NCBI GenBank assembly: GCA_900319625.1
Contig: ONPD01000015.1
Span: 1 to 35,424, forward strand
Length of the DNA stretch: 35,424 bases
Direction of reading: 5' to 3'
From: an uncultured Treponema sp.
GTDB taxonomy: Bacteria; Spirochaetota; Spirochaetia; Treponematales; Treponemataceae
Shown: positions 1 to 7,900 of the stretch, piece by piece
Layout: every line of letters starts with the position of its first letter
Numbering within the stretch: the stretch's first letter is position 1
Position numbers and translations under genes: made by a program
The notes under the pieces: generated by a model
What the model saw: the letters and a program-made list of their open reading frames with translations, nothing else
What the model was told of the DNA's origin: nothing
Databases searched by the model: none

Positions 1-2
1 CA

Positions 3-143
3 CCCAAGTTTGTTCAGAAAAAACTGTCTACTTCTGTAAATGAAAACGAAGGATTTTGTTCAGATTTGTCTACTTATAGCAAAGAAGATGAAAACAAAGT
101 TTTTGATTTGTCCACTCTTGTAAATGAAGCATTAAAAAAATAA
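3..143 (+). CDS. 3' end of an unidentified gene, repeat-containing C-terminus
   Basis: The frame starting at base 3 is open for 46 codons and ends in TAA at 141-143; its start lies outside the window. The visible tail is hydrophilic, rich in Ser, Thr, Asn, Lys and Glu, and contains three LST motifs spaced 14 residues apart (LSTSVNE, LSTYSKE, LSTLVNE). The 14-residue period matches a 42-base DNA repeat. No domain can be recognised. It is not clear that this tail is conserved rather than made by repeat expansion. It runs in the same direction as the ATPase gene that follows, 138 bases away. Confidence 0.5.
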   Translation, partial: PKFVQKKLSTSVNENEGFCSDLSTYSKEDENKVFDLSTLVNEALKK

Positions 144-158
144 TTATTTTTGTCTACT
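27..158 (+). repeat. 42-bp tandem repeat crossing a stop codon
   Basis: The core TCTACT (or TCCACT) occurs at 27, 69, 111 and 153, exactly 42 bases apart each time, usually preceded by TTTG or ACTG. Copies 1 and 3 also share TGTAAATGAA. Copies 1-3 encode a 14-residue LST repeat. The fourth core lies after the TAA at 141, so the repeat is a DNA-level feature and not only a protein motif. Similarity between units is moderate outside the core. Confidence 0.6.
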
Positions 159-195
159 TTTATTGACTGGTACAAAAGTTATTTTTAGGCCTATT

Positions 196-274
196 GAAAA
201 CGGGGCAAACATCGTCTAAAATGCATTAGAAAACGGGGCAATTTTAACCTTTTTAACTATAGAAAAGGGGGCAA
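196..274 (+). repeat. Three GAAAACGGGGCAA copies spaced exactly 33 bp apart
   Basis: GAAAACGGGGCAA is at 196-208 and 229-241, and the variant GAAAAGGGGGCAA at 262-274. Both start-to-start distances are 33 bases, about three helical turns. The DNA between copies is A+T-rich and not conserved. The third copy supplies the G-run that acts as ribosome binding site for the ATPase starting at 282. This could be a binding array for a repressor, or a duplicated leader segment. Confidence 0.6.
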
Positions 275-281
275 AATTATA

Positions 282-1637
282 ATGTTAAGACGAAAAACAG
301 AATCAAAAATCAATGAATGGATAAAATCTGGAAAGAATGCCTTACTTTTGACAGGAGCCAGACAGACAGGAAAGACTTATTTAATCAGGGAACTCTTAAA
401 AGAAAACAAATGTGATTTTGTTGAATTTAATCTTATCAGACAGCCTTCTCTAGTTTCTCTTCTTGAAAGTGCGGCAACAAATGACATGGAAAAATTTCTC
501 TCACGCTTAACGGTTGCAACTGCCAAAGAATTGAAAAAGAAAAAAACGATAATTTTTATAGATGAATGTCAGGTTTACAAAGATATTCTTACCGCAATAA
601 AATTCCTTGTGGATAACGGTTCTTTTAGATTTATTCTCAGTGGTTCTCTTCTTGGTGTTGAACTAACTGATTTAAAATCAGCTCCTGTTGGTTATCTTTC
701 TGTTATAGAAATGTTTCCAATGGATTTTTGCGAATTTATCACCGCACTTGGAATTAAAAAAGAAACCCTTGAACTGGTTGGCAACTGTTTCACAGAAAGA
801 ATATCTGTTGATGATTTTATTCATGAAAAGCTGATTGATGCATTTTTTACTTATCTGGTTGTTGGCGGAATGCCTCAGGCAGTGCAATCATATGTTGATG
901 AAAATGATTTTAGAAAGGTCAGTGAAATTCATAAAGATATAATCGCCTTATATAAGCAGGATTTTACACATTATGAGGAAAAATCGAAGCTCCGTCTTAT
1001 AAATATTTATGATTTAATTCCGTCTGAATTAAATATGAAGAATAAGCGCTACATCTTTACGGATCTTGATAAGAATCTTAAATTTGACCGTTATGAAAAC
1101 AGTTTTAACTGGTTAATGGATGCAGGAGTCGCACTTCCGGTTTTTAACACGACAGAGCCTGTTATACCACTAAAAATCAACAAGCAGAGTAATCTTTTTA
1201 AGCTTTTTATGTCCGATGCAGGTCTTTTAACTACTTCATATGGACGGGCTGCTCAGATAAAGATTCTTGAACGTGCCAAAGAAATAAACTTCGGAGCAAT
1301 TTTTGAAAATGTTGTTGCTCAGGAACTTACTGCTAACGGATATGAACTGTATTATTTTGCAAGCAAAACACAGGGAGAACTTGATTTTCTGATTGAACAC
1401 GAAGGGAAATGTCTGCCGATTGAAGTAAAAAGTGGTAAGGATTTTACAAAACATTCCGCGCTGAACAACGTTCTTTCCAACAAAGATTATGGAATTGAAG
1501 AAGCAGTGGTTTTTACATCGTATAATGTAAAAAAAGAAGAAAAGATTTCTTATCTTCCAATTTATATGACAATGTTTCTGAATGAAAATAACCTTAAATT
1601 GCCACAAAAGGCACGAATTGATTTATCGGATTTGTAA
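282..1637 (+). CDS. AAA ATPase with DUF4143-type C-terminal domain
   Basis: A 451-residue protein of the large bacterial family that joins an N-terminal AAA P-loop domain to a C-terminal DUF4143 region. Walker A is GARQTGKT at residues 25-32 and Walker B is TIIFIDE at 89-95. Near the C-terminus, ELDFLIE followed by LPIEVKSGK has the pattern of a PD-(D/E)XK nuclease-like fold, which is typical of this family. It should be a cytoplasmic nucleotide-binding protein; the cellular role of the family is not established. The ATG at 282 follows a G-run at 267-271. The gene is A+T-rich, stands alone between a repeat array and a strong terminator, and such genes often occur in variable numbers of copies, so recent acquisition is plausible. 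Confidence 0.85.
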   Translation: MLRRKTESKINEWIKSGKNALLLTGARQTGKTYLIRELLKENKCDFVEFNLIRQPSLVSLLESAATNDMEKFLSRLTVATAKELKKKKTIIFIDECQVYKDILTAIKFLVDNGSFRFILSGSLLGVELTDLKSAPVGYLSVIEMFPMDFCEFITALGIKKETLELVGNCFTERISVDDFIHEKLIDAFFTYLVVGGMPQAVQSYVDENDFRKVSEIHKDIIALYKQDFTHYEEKSKLRLINIYDLIPSELNMKNKRYIFTDLDKNLKFDRYENSFNWLMDAGVALPVFNTTEPVIPLKINKQSNLFKLFMSDAGLLTTSYGRAAQIKILERAKEINFGAIFENVVAQELTANGYELYYFASKTQGELDFLIEHEGKCLPIEVKSGKDFTKHSALNNVLSNKDYGIEEAVVFTSYNVKKEEKISYLPIYMTMFLNENNLKLPQKARIDLSDL

Positions 1638-1654
1638 GCTGTAGTCGCAACGCA

Positions 1655-1704
1655 CCAGGTCAAGCCCTGCTAATGCTTAAGGCTTTGACCTGGATATTTT
1701 TTTT
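1655..1704 (+). terminator. Rho-independent terminator after the DUF4143 ATPase
   Basis: CCAGGTCAAGCC at 1655-1666 pairs with GGCTTTGACCTGG at 1681-1693, with one bulged T, around a 14-base loop. It is followed by a T-run at 1697-1704. It lies 17 bases after the ATPase stop and just before the end of the convergent recombinase gene. Confidence 0.8.
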
Positions 1705-2314
1705 ATCTGTTTCTAAATACTATTCCATTATGCTTAAGGAAGTTATACAAGGTCTGTGTACTGACATTCAGTTTTATACTGATATATTTTTTGGAGTAGC
1801 CTTTTTGCAGTAATTCAATTATTTCATCTTTATGATCTGAGAGTTTGTAATGTGTATTTTTACTTCCTTTGGGGCGGCCTAATTTTATTCCTTCGGCTTT
1901 CTTACGCTTTAAAGCTTCTTTTGTGCGGTCTGAAATTAAGGTTCTCTCTATTTCTGCTGAAATGCTGAAGGCAAAGGCCAGAACCTTGCTTGTTAAATCA
2001 GTTCCAAGTTTATAATCTTCCTTTACGGTATAAACCTGAACTTCCTGTGTCATAAGACGATTCAAAATTGACATAATCATGAACATACTTCGGCCAAGCC
2101 GGGAAATCTCTGAACAGATAATTAAGTCGCCTTTCTGAACTTTTTCCAAAAGTCTTCCAAGGTTGCGTCTGGAAGGGAGTACTGTCCCGCTGATAGTTTC
2201 GCTTATCCATTTGTCAATTTTCAGTCGGTTTCGCTTTGCATACTGAATAATTTCAAATTTTTGATTTTGAACTGTCTGTTTGTCTGTGCTGACTCTGATA
2301 TATCCATAAATCAT
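1703..2314 (-). CDS. Serine recombinase (resolvase/invertase type)
   Basis: A 203-residue site-specific serine recombinase. The N-terminal catalytic domain begins MIYGYIRVSTDKQ, with Ser9 as expected nucleophile, and continues through SEISRLGRS and the helix-E region AEIERTLISDRTKEAL. GRPKGS leads to a C-terminal helix-turn-helix (about residues 165-200). The size fits the Tn3-resolvase/Gin-invertase group rather than the large serine integrases. I chose the ATG at 2314 because GGAGGTG lies just upstream and the family motif begins at residue 2; a longer reading to 2386 has no homology-like content. It is downstream of the minus-strand ATPase, probably in one transcript. The target site is not evident. 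Confidence 0.9.
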   Translation of the reverse strand: MIYGYIRVSTDKQTVQNQKFEIIQYAKRNRLKIDKWISETISGTVLPSRRNLGRLLEKVQKGDLIICSEISRLGRSMFMIMSILNRLMTQEVQVYTVKEDYKLGTDLTSKVLAFAFSISAEIERTLISDRTKEALKRKKAEGIKLGRPKGSKNTHYKLSDHKDEIIELLQKGYSKKYISIKLNVSTQTLYNFLKHNGIVFRNR

Positions 2315-2382
2315 AGGCACACCTCCGGTATATATATCGGAGGCATTTTGTAAAGAAAGGGGAATGGAATTATGGTAACTTT

Positions 2383-3423
2383 TCATAAATACGCTTTGGT
2401 TACAGCTGCAAATCTTGGGAGCGAAAGTTCAACGTAACCATGGGCAGTGGACTGAATAAGACCTCTGTTTAAAAGACGTTCACGATATTTTGAAAAGGTT
2501 GAGCTTGTCATTTTAAGTCTTTCACAAACTTCACTTACTTTTGATTTATTATCTCCGATGGCAATGATTACATTTTTGTCCTGCTCAGAAAGCCCAGTCC
2601 ATATCTTTTTATAAACAAAATCATCAAGCATATCATCAAATTTATAAAGAATTTTTTCCAGAGGTAATTTATTATGATGCTCAAAATATACAAGTCCAAA
2701 AGCCTGAAATGCAAATGCATATCCTTTTGTGATTTTTGCAAGGGCTCTGCCCGTATCCTCATCCGTTTCAAAAATATGCTGATATTCTTTTGAAATCTGT
2801 AAAAGACTCAAGGGTTCCAGATTAATTTTGGGAGTTCTGAGTAAAAATGTAAGGGCGGGATCATTTTGAATTGCATAAATATTTTCGTATAAACCTGTCA
2901 TCAAAAGAAAAACAGGATATTCTTTTCGGAGAAATATCTGAAACTCACTGGCAAAGTGACGCATATTTTCACCATTCATAACTTCATCAATGGTTATAAG
3001 TATCTTTTTATTTTTCTTTTTGATGGCATTTAATATTTCTTCAATTATACTTACGCTGTCACGACGTGCGTTTTCTCCATTTACCCCAACTCCAAAGCCT
3101 GCAATTGAAATATTAAACCCCTTCTTTATGATATCAGAGTACTTTTTACATGCATCTACCAGTCTCATTGCAAAATCTTCCAGTAAATCTTGCGTTGAGT
3201 TCAAATCTAGCACAATCCAGTCTTTATTTCTGGCGAGCTTTTTAGAAATTGAAGTCATAAGTACTGTTTTACCAGAGCCTCGGATGCCTTCTATAAGATA
3301 TGCGTGGCTTATTGGATTTTTTGATTCAAAAGTTCCCGTAATCTGTTCCAGAAGCTCATATCTGGTAATACATTCATTTGGTTCCATTCCAAAAGTCAAA
3401 GTAAATGGATTTTCTTTGTTCAT
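2383..3423 (-). CDS. AAA ATPase with C-terminal winged helix
   Basis: A 346-residue P-loop ATPase of the archaeal-ATPase/orc1-like type. Walker A is GIRGSGKT at residues 46-53 and Walker B is KILITIDEV. A C-terminal winged-helix-like segment (SKVSEVCERLKMTSSTFSKYRERL) suggests DNA contact. The ATG at 3423 is chosen because GGGAG lies 8 bases upstream; an ATG at 3459 falls inside the TTCATAA repeats and has no ribosome site. The stop is 68 bases from the recombinase start, so the two genes probably form one operon. By context it may be an accessory or regulatory ATPase for recombination. That role is inferred and not shown. Confidence 0.8.
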   Translation of the reverse strand: MNKENPFTLTFGMEPNECITRYELLEQITGTFESKNPISHAYLIEGIRGSGKTVLMTSISKKLARNKDWIVLDLNSTQDLLEDFAMRLVDACKKYSDIIKKGFNISIAGFGVGVNGENARRDSVSIIEEILNAIKKKNKKILITIDEVMNGENMRHFASEFQIFLRKEYPVFLLMTGLYENIYAIQNDPALTFLLRTPKINLEPLSLLQISKEYQHIFETDEDTGRALAKITKGYAFAFQAFGLVYFEHHNKLPLEKILYKFDDMLDDFVYKKIWTGLSEQDKNVIIAIGDNKSKVSEVCERLKMTSSTFSKYRERLLNRGLIQSTAHGYVELSLPRFAAVTKAYL

Positions 3424-3444
3424 TGTGTGCTCCCATTTAAAATA

Positions 3445-3527
3445 TTCATAATTCTTCATAATTTATATAAGTTTCATAAATCTTCATAATTTTAGAAAAC
3501 TTTCATAATTCTTCATAAATCTTCATA
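3445..3527. repeat. Seven TTCATA copies phased at about 10 bp upstream of the ATPase/recombinase operon
   Basis: TTCATA occurs at 3445, 3455, 3473, 3483, 3502, 3512 and 3522, giving spacings of 10, 18, 10, 19, 10 and 10 bases. Most copies extend to TTCATAA(A/T). The repeats therefore sit on one face of the helix, in pairs and a final triplet. They begin 22 bases upstream of the preferred ATPase start, over its promoter region. This is the layout of an operator, iteron or centromere-like array. Confidence 0.7.
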
Positions 3528-3592
3528 ATTAATATAACATGCTTTTTAGATAGTTTACAAGATAATTTTATTTTCTAAATAGGAGAGTTAAA

Positions 3593-3629
3593 GTAAAAAA
3601 AAGCGGGCTTCCGGGGAAGTCCGCTTTTT
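3593..3629 (-). terminator. Terminator downstream of the porin-like gene
   Basis: AGCGGGCTTCC at 3602-3612 pairs with GGAAGTCCGCT at 3615-3625 with one wobble pair. An A-run at 3593-3601 gives U's for minus-strand transcripts, and a shorter T-run on the other side could work for the plus strand. It lies about 40 bases beyond the porin stop codon. Confidence 0.85.
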
Positions 3630-3665
3630 GCTTTTAAGCTAGGTTTCTAAGTCCAGAAGGTGGAA

Positions 3666-4826
3666 TTAGAAGCTTACAGTCATTGTGAATGGAACTGAGA
3701 ATGTGAAATCATCCCAACCGTCAGCATAGTTGATGCTCATAGAACGTTTTCCGAACATAGCACCGAATGCAAACTGAGCGTTAGAGAGGTTCTGTTCCAA
3801 TCCGAGGTAAGCACCGAATCTTGGATCTTCATATTTAAGATCTTCACCATCCTGATTCTGTTTAGACCAAGAAGCAAAACGAACGTCTGTTACAAGTTTC
3901 CATGCATCAGTAAATGCATAATCAATACCTACACCAGCTTTAACACCAAATGCTCCGAGTTCGTAGTCAAGATCAGAATTGATTTTCTTAGCAAGGATAG
4001 CAGCAGTAACATTTGCATGAAGTGCCAATGCATCAAGATTGTAATCAGCACCAACACCAAACTGAATGTTAGAGTCTTTCTTTGTAAGTACAGTAGGGAT
4101 TGTTGCACCAATCTTCAATGTAAGGTTTTCAATAGCTGTGATATCAGCAGCAAGAGAGATTTTTGCAGCTGGTTTTGTATCTGTATCTTTTGCTTTGTAT
4201 GTTGTAGCCTGCTGACCATTGATAATTGCACGGATGAAACCGAATGAAGCATTGTAACCAATCATTGTAGAAGAAGATTCCCATAATACATCGTATGCAT
4301 GGTTGTCTTGACCCTTTGATTCATCTTTGTTAAAGTTTGCTTCATAGTCAATTACAAGACCTTCAACTGGCTGCAATGTAACTTCTGCACCAAGACCATT
4401 CTGGCGAACTACACCAGCAAGTCCTTCACCAACTGACAAATCATTAGAGAAACGCCAGTAGTTCCATGTACCGAAGCAGTGATCAAGACGACCCCAGTTG
4501 TTATCCATCTTACCAAATTTAATTGTGAGCATTTCAACTGGTTTTACCCATGTGTATGCATTATCACCCATAGCAATTTCTTTACCTGGATTTCCATGGA
4601 AATCAAATACCATACCGGCGTTTTCTGAAGAAGCAGAGAATGAAAGTCCTGTACGAACTCCACCTACATCTGTCAGACCCCAGCTTGGACCTTCAGCAGA
4701 GATTAATGTATCTCCATTGTAAGCAACTGGAGCAAATACAGCTCTGTTCCAAGATCCAATATTGATTTCAGCGAATGCAGATGTTGCGAGTGCAGCAGCT
4801 GCAATAATTCCAACGATTTTTTTCAT
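3666..4826 (-). CDS. Outer-membrane beta-barrel (porin-like) protein
   Basis: A 386-residue protein with a clear signal peptide (MKKIVGIIAAAALATSAFA, cleavage after AFA at about residue 19). The mature part has alternating hydrophobic strands with aromatic girdles and Gly/Asn/Asp turns, and ends in TMTVSF, the C-terminal Phe typical of BAM-inserted barrels. No Cys is seen in the mature part. The start has GGAGG 9 bases upstream. The gene is monocistronic: terminator downstream, divergent activase gene upstream. The likely role is a major outer-membrane porin or structural barrel of a treponeme; substrate unknown. Confidence 0.75.
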   Translation of the reverse strand: MKKIVGIIAAAALATSAFAEINIGSWNRAVFAPVAYNGDTLISAEGPSWGLTDVGGVRTGLSFSASSENAGMVFDFHGNPGKEIAMGDNAYTWVKPVEMLTIKFGKMDNNWGRLDHCFGTWNYWRFSNDLSVGEGLAGVVRQNGLGAEVTLQPVEGLVIDYEANFNKDESKGQDNHAYDVLWESSSTMIGYNASFGFIRAIINGQQATTYKAKDTDTKPAAKISLAADITAIENLTLKIGATIPTVLTKKDSNIQFGVGADYNLDALALHANVTAAILAKKINSDLDYELGAFGVKAGVGIDYAFTDAWKLVTDVRFASWSKQNQDGEDLKYEDPRFGAYLGLEQNLSNAQFAFGAMFGKRSMSINYADGWDDFTFSVPFTMTVSF

Positions 4827-4861
4827 TTGAAAAAATCCTCCGTTTAAATTGGATGGTGGTA

Positions 4862-4893
4862 GACAGAATGTCTTTGAAAAATATCCGTCGGAT
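4862..4893. promoter_or_regulatory. Two short perfect palindromes in the porin leader
   Basis: GACAGAATGTC at 4862-4872 (4-base arms, 3-base centre) and ATCCGTCGGAT at 4883-4893 (5-base arms, 1-base centre) lie 36-67 bases upstream of the porin start. They could be operator half-sites or small hairpins in the mRNA leader. Short palindromes also arise by chance. Confidence 0.3.
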
Positions 4894-4954
4894 GTTGAGA
4901 TTTTTTAGTAGTATCTTGAGAATTTTTGTCCCGGGGGAGTGGAATATATCTTGC

Positions 4955-4983
4955 TTGAAACCATTGCATTTTACCATTAAAAT
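4955..4983 (+). promoter_or_regulatory. Sigma70-type promoter of the activase gene, predicts leaderless mRNA
   Basis: TTGAAA at 4955-4960, a 17-base spacer, and TAAAAT at 4978-4983. Only eight bases separate the -10 box from the ATG at 4992, so the transcript should start within about two bases of the start codon. There is no usable Shine-Dalgarno site. Confidence 0.65.
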
Positions 4984-4991
4984 AGTAAGGT

Positions 4992-7900
4992 ATGGCAAAT
5001 AATGAAATTATCCCATTGCGCATGGGTATCGACGTTGGTTCTACTACGGTAAAAGTAGCAATTCTTGACCACGATGATAAACTCATCTACGGCGACTATC
5101 AGCGTCATCGTGCAGATATCCGAAGCACGATTATTAAGGTTGTAAATCAGGCATTAGACGATATAGAAAAGAAATTTGAGGCTGGCGAAAATCAGACTTT
5201 GACTGTTAAGGTTACTGGTTCGGGTGGTCTTTCTGTTTCGCACTGGCTGAACATTCCTTTTATTCAGGAAGTTATTGCGGCTACTACGGCTGTTAAGAAA
5301 ATTATTCCTCAGACTGATGTTGTAATTGAGCTTGGCGGTGAAGACGCTAAGATTACATATTTTAAAGGCGGCGTTGAGCAGAGAATGAACGGTACCTGTG
5401 CGGGTGGTACGGGTGCTTTTATCGATCAGATGGCGGCTCTGCTGGAAACTGACGCTAACGGTTTGAACGAGCTTTCTAAAAACGCTAAGCAGATTTATCC
5501 GATTGCGGCCCGCTGTGGTGTATTTGCTAAAACTGATATTCAGCCTTTGATTAATGAGGGCGCCCGCAAGGAAGATATTGCGGCTTCTATTTATCAGGCG
5601 GTTGTAAATCAGACTATTTCGGGGCTGGCCTGCGGTAAGCCTATTCGCGGTCACGTTGCATTTTTGGGTGGTCCTCTTCACTTTATGGACCAGCTGCGCT
5701 ACCGCTTTATTGAAACCCTTAAGCTTAAAGAAGATGAAATTATTGTGCCGGAGGATTCGCAGCTTTTTGTTGCGTCTGGTTCGGCTTTCAGTGCTGAGCG
5801 CAAGTTTACAGGTGATTCTGCTGAAAACTTCCACTTTCCGACAATTAAAGAGTTCCGCGAGAGTCTGAAAAATCTTGTTGGGGCTGAACTGAGCGAGGTT
5901 CAGCGTCTGCCTCCTCTTTTTAAAAATCAGGCTGAGCTTGACGAGTTTAAGGCCCGCCATGCCCAGGAAAAGGCTAAGCGCGGGGATTTGAAATCTGTGA
6001 AGGAACCGGTTTTCCTTGGTCTTGATGCGGGTTCTACAACTACCAAGGCTGTTTTGATTGACCAGGAAGGTGCAATTCTCTGGGATTTTTATGCCCACAA
6101 TCAGGGAAATCCTGTTGAACTTGCCGTTAAAGTTTTGAAAGAGCTTTATGCCCAGCTGCCATCTGATGCTTATATTGGACGTGCGGTTTCTACGGGTTAT
6201 GGTGAAGTGCTTTTCCAGTCGGCCTTTAATGTTGATGCCGGAGAAGTTGAAACTATTACTCACTTCCGTGCGGCTGACTTCTTTGTTCCCGGGGTTGAGT
6301 TCCTTCTGGATATCGGCGGTCAGGATATGAAGTGCCTCCGTATGAAGGACGGGGCGATTACTTCAATTCAGCTGAACGAGGCCTGTTCTTCGGGCTGCGG
6401 TTCCTTCCTTGATAACTTTGCCCGCACAATGGGTATGGATGTAAAGGACTTCAGTAAGATTGCCCTTATGGCAGAAAAGCCTGTCGATTTGGGAAGCCGC
6501 TGTACTGTATTTATGAACAGCCGCGTAAAGCAGGCTCAGAAGGAAGGTTCTTCTGTTGCTGATATTTCGGCAGGTCTTTCTTATTCTGTAATCAAAAATG
6601 CCCTCTTTAAGGTAATTAAACTCCGCAAGGCAAGTGATATTGGAACTAAGGTTGTAGTTCAGGGCGGTACTTTCAATAATGATGCCGTTCTGCGTGCCTT
6701 TGAAAATATTTCGGGTGTAAATGTATTCCGTCCTGATGTCGCAGGTTTGATGGGTGCCTACGGTTCGGCTTTGATTGCCTACGACCAGTGGCGCGATTTG
6801 ACTGCCCCTCAGCCTGGCGAGCCGGAAGATACTGTTCACGAGGTTCATTCTAACATTGCAACTTTGGCTGACCTTGAAAGCTTCCACGTTGACCTGGAGC
6901 TCCGCCGCTGCGGAAAATGTCAGAACAACTGTCTTCTTACTATTAATACATTTAAAACTGAATCTGCAACCCGTACCTTTATTACCGGTAACCGCTGTGA
7001 AAAGGGTGCCGAAATTGAAGGCGTTCAGGTTCTTGCCGCAAGTGATAAAAATAAATCGCTTGATGATGATGCAGGTCCGCTTCCAAATCTTTTTGACTGG
7101 AAATATAAGCGTCTTTTCAGCTATGTGCCTCGTAAGGCAGAAGATGCACCGATGGGCGATGTTGGTATTCCGCGCGTCCTCAATATGTATGAAAATTATC
7201 CCCTCTGGTTTACCTTCTTTAATGAACTTGGCTTCCGTGTAAGACTTAGCCAGCGTTCAAGCCGCAAGGTTTACGAAAAAGGAATTGAAACTATCCCTTC
7301 TGAATCTGTATGTTACCCTGGAAAAATCAGCCACGGTCATGTGGAAAGCCTTTTGCAGCAGGGGGTAAAATTTATTTTCTATCCTTGTGCGCCTTATGAG
7401 CTTAAGGAAGATTCCGGGGCAGGAAACCACTATAACTGTCCGATTGTAACAAGCTATCCTGAAGTTTTGCGCAACAACGTAGACGCACTGCGTCAGGACG
7501 ATTCTATTTTGTACATGGATCCGTTCCTTCCGATTTACGACAAGCCTCGTCTGCAGGAGCGTCTCTGTGAAGAAATGCTTCCAAAGTTCCCGAAACTTAC
7601 CCGTGAAGCAATTTATGATGCCGTAGAAAAGGCCTGGGCAGAGCAGGAAAAATTCCGCGCTGACGTACGCAAGGCTGGTGAAGATGCTCTTGAAGAAATC
7701 ATCACAAAGGGCGGAAGCGGTATTGTACTTTCCGGCCGTCCTTATCATCTTGACCCGGAAATCAACCACGGAATTCCTGAACTGATTAACGGTCTTGGTC
7801 TTGCAGTCCTTACAGAAGACTCTGTTGCTCACCTTGGAAAAATTGAACGACCATTGCGCATTATTGACCAGTGGGTTTACCATAACAGACTTTACCGAGC

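Noticed and set aside
27..274. Regularly spaced short repeats suggesting a CRISPR array
   Set aside because: The repeats are short and degenerate, partly coding, with spacings of 42 and 33 bp that leave no constant repeat plus unique spacer pattern; no cas gene is present.
2315..2386. Longer N-terminus for the serine recombinase
   Set aside because: The family begins at the MIYGYIRVST segment and GGAGGTG precedes that ATG; the extra 24 residues overlap the end of the ATPase gene.
5154..6263. Long open frame of 369 codons on the minus strand inside the activase gene
   Set aside because: It is antisense to a gene with clear domain motifs. Its translation is rich in Arg, Asn and Ser without any domain, as expected for a codon-bias shadow.
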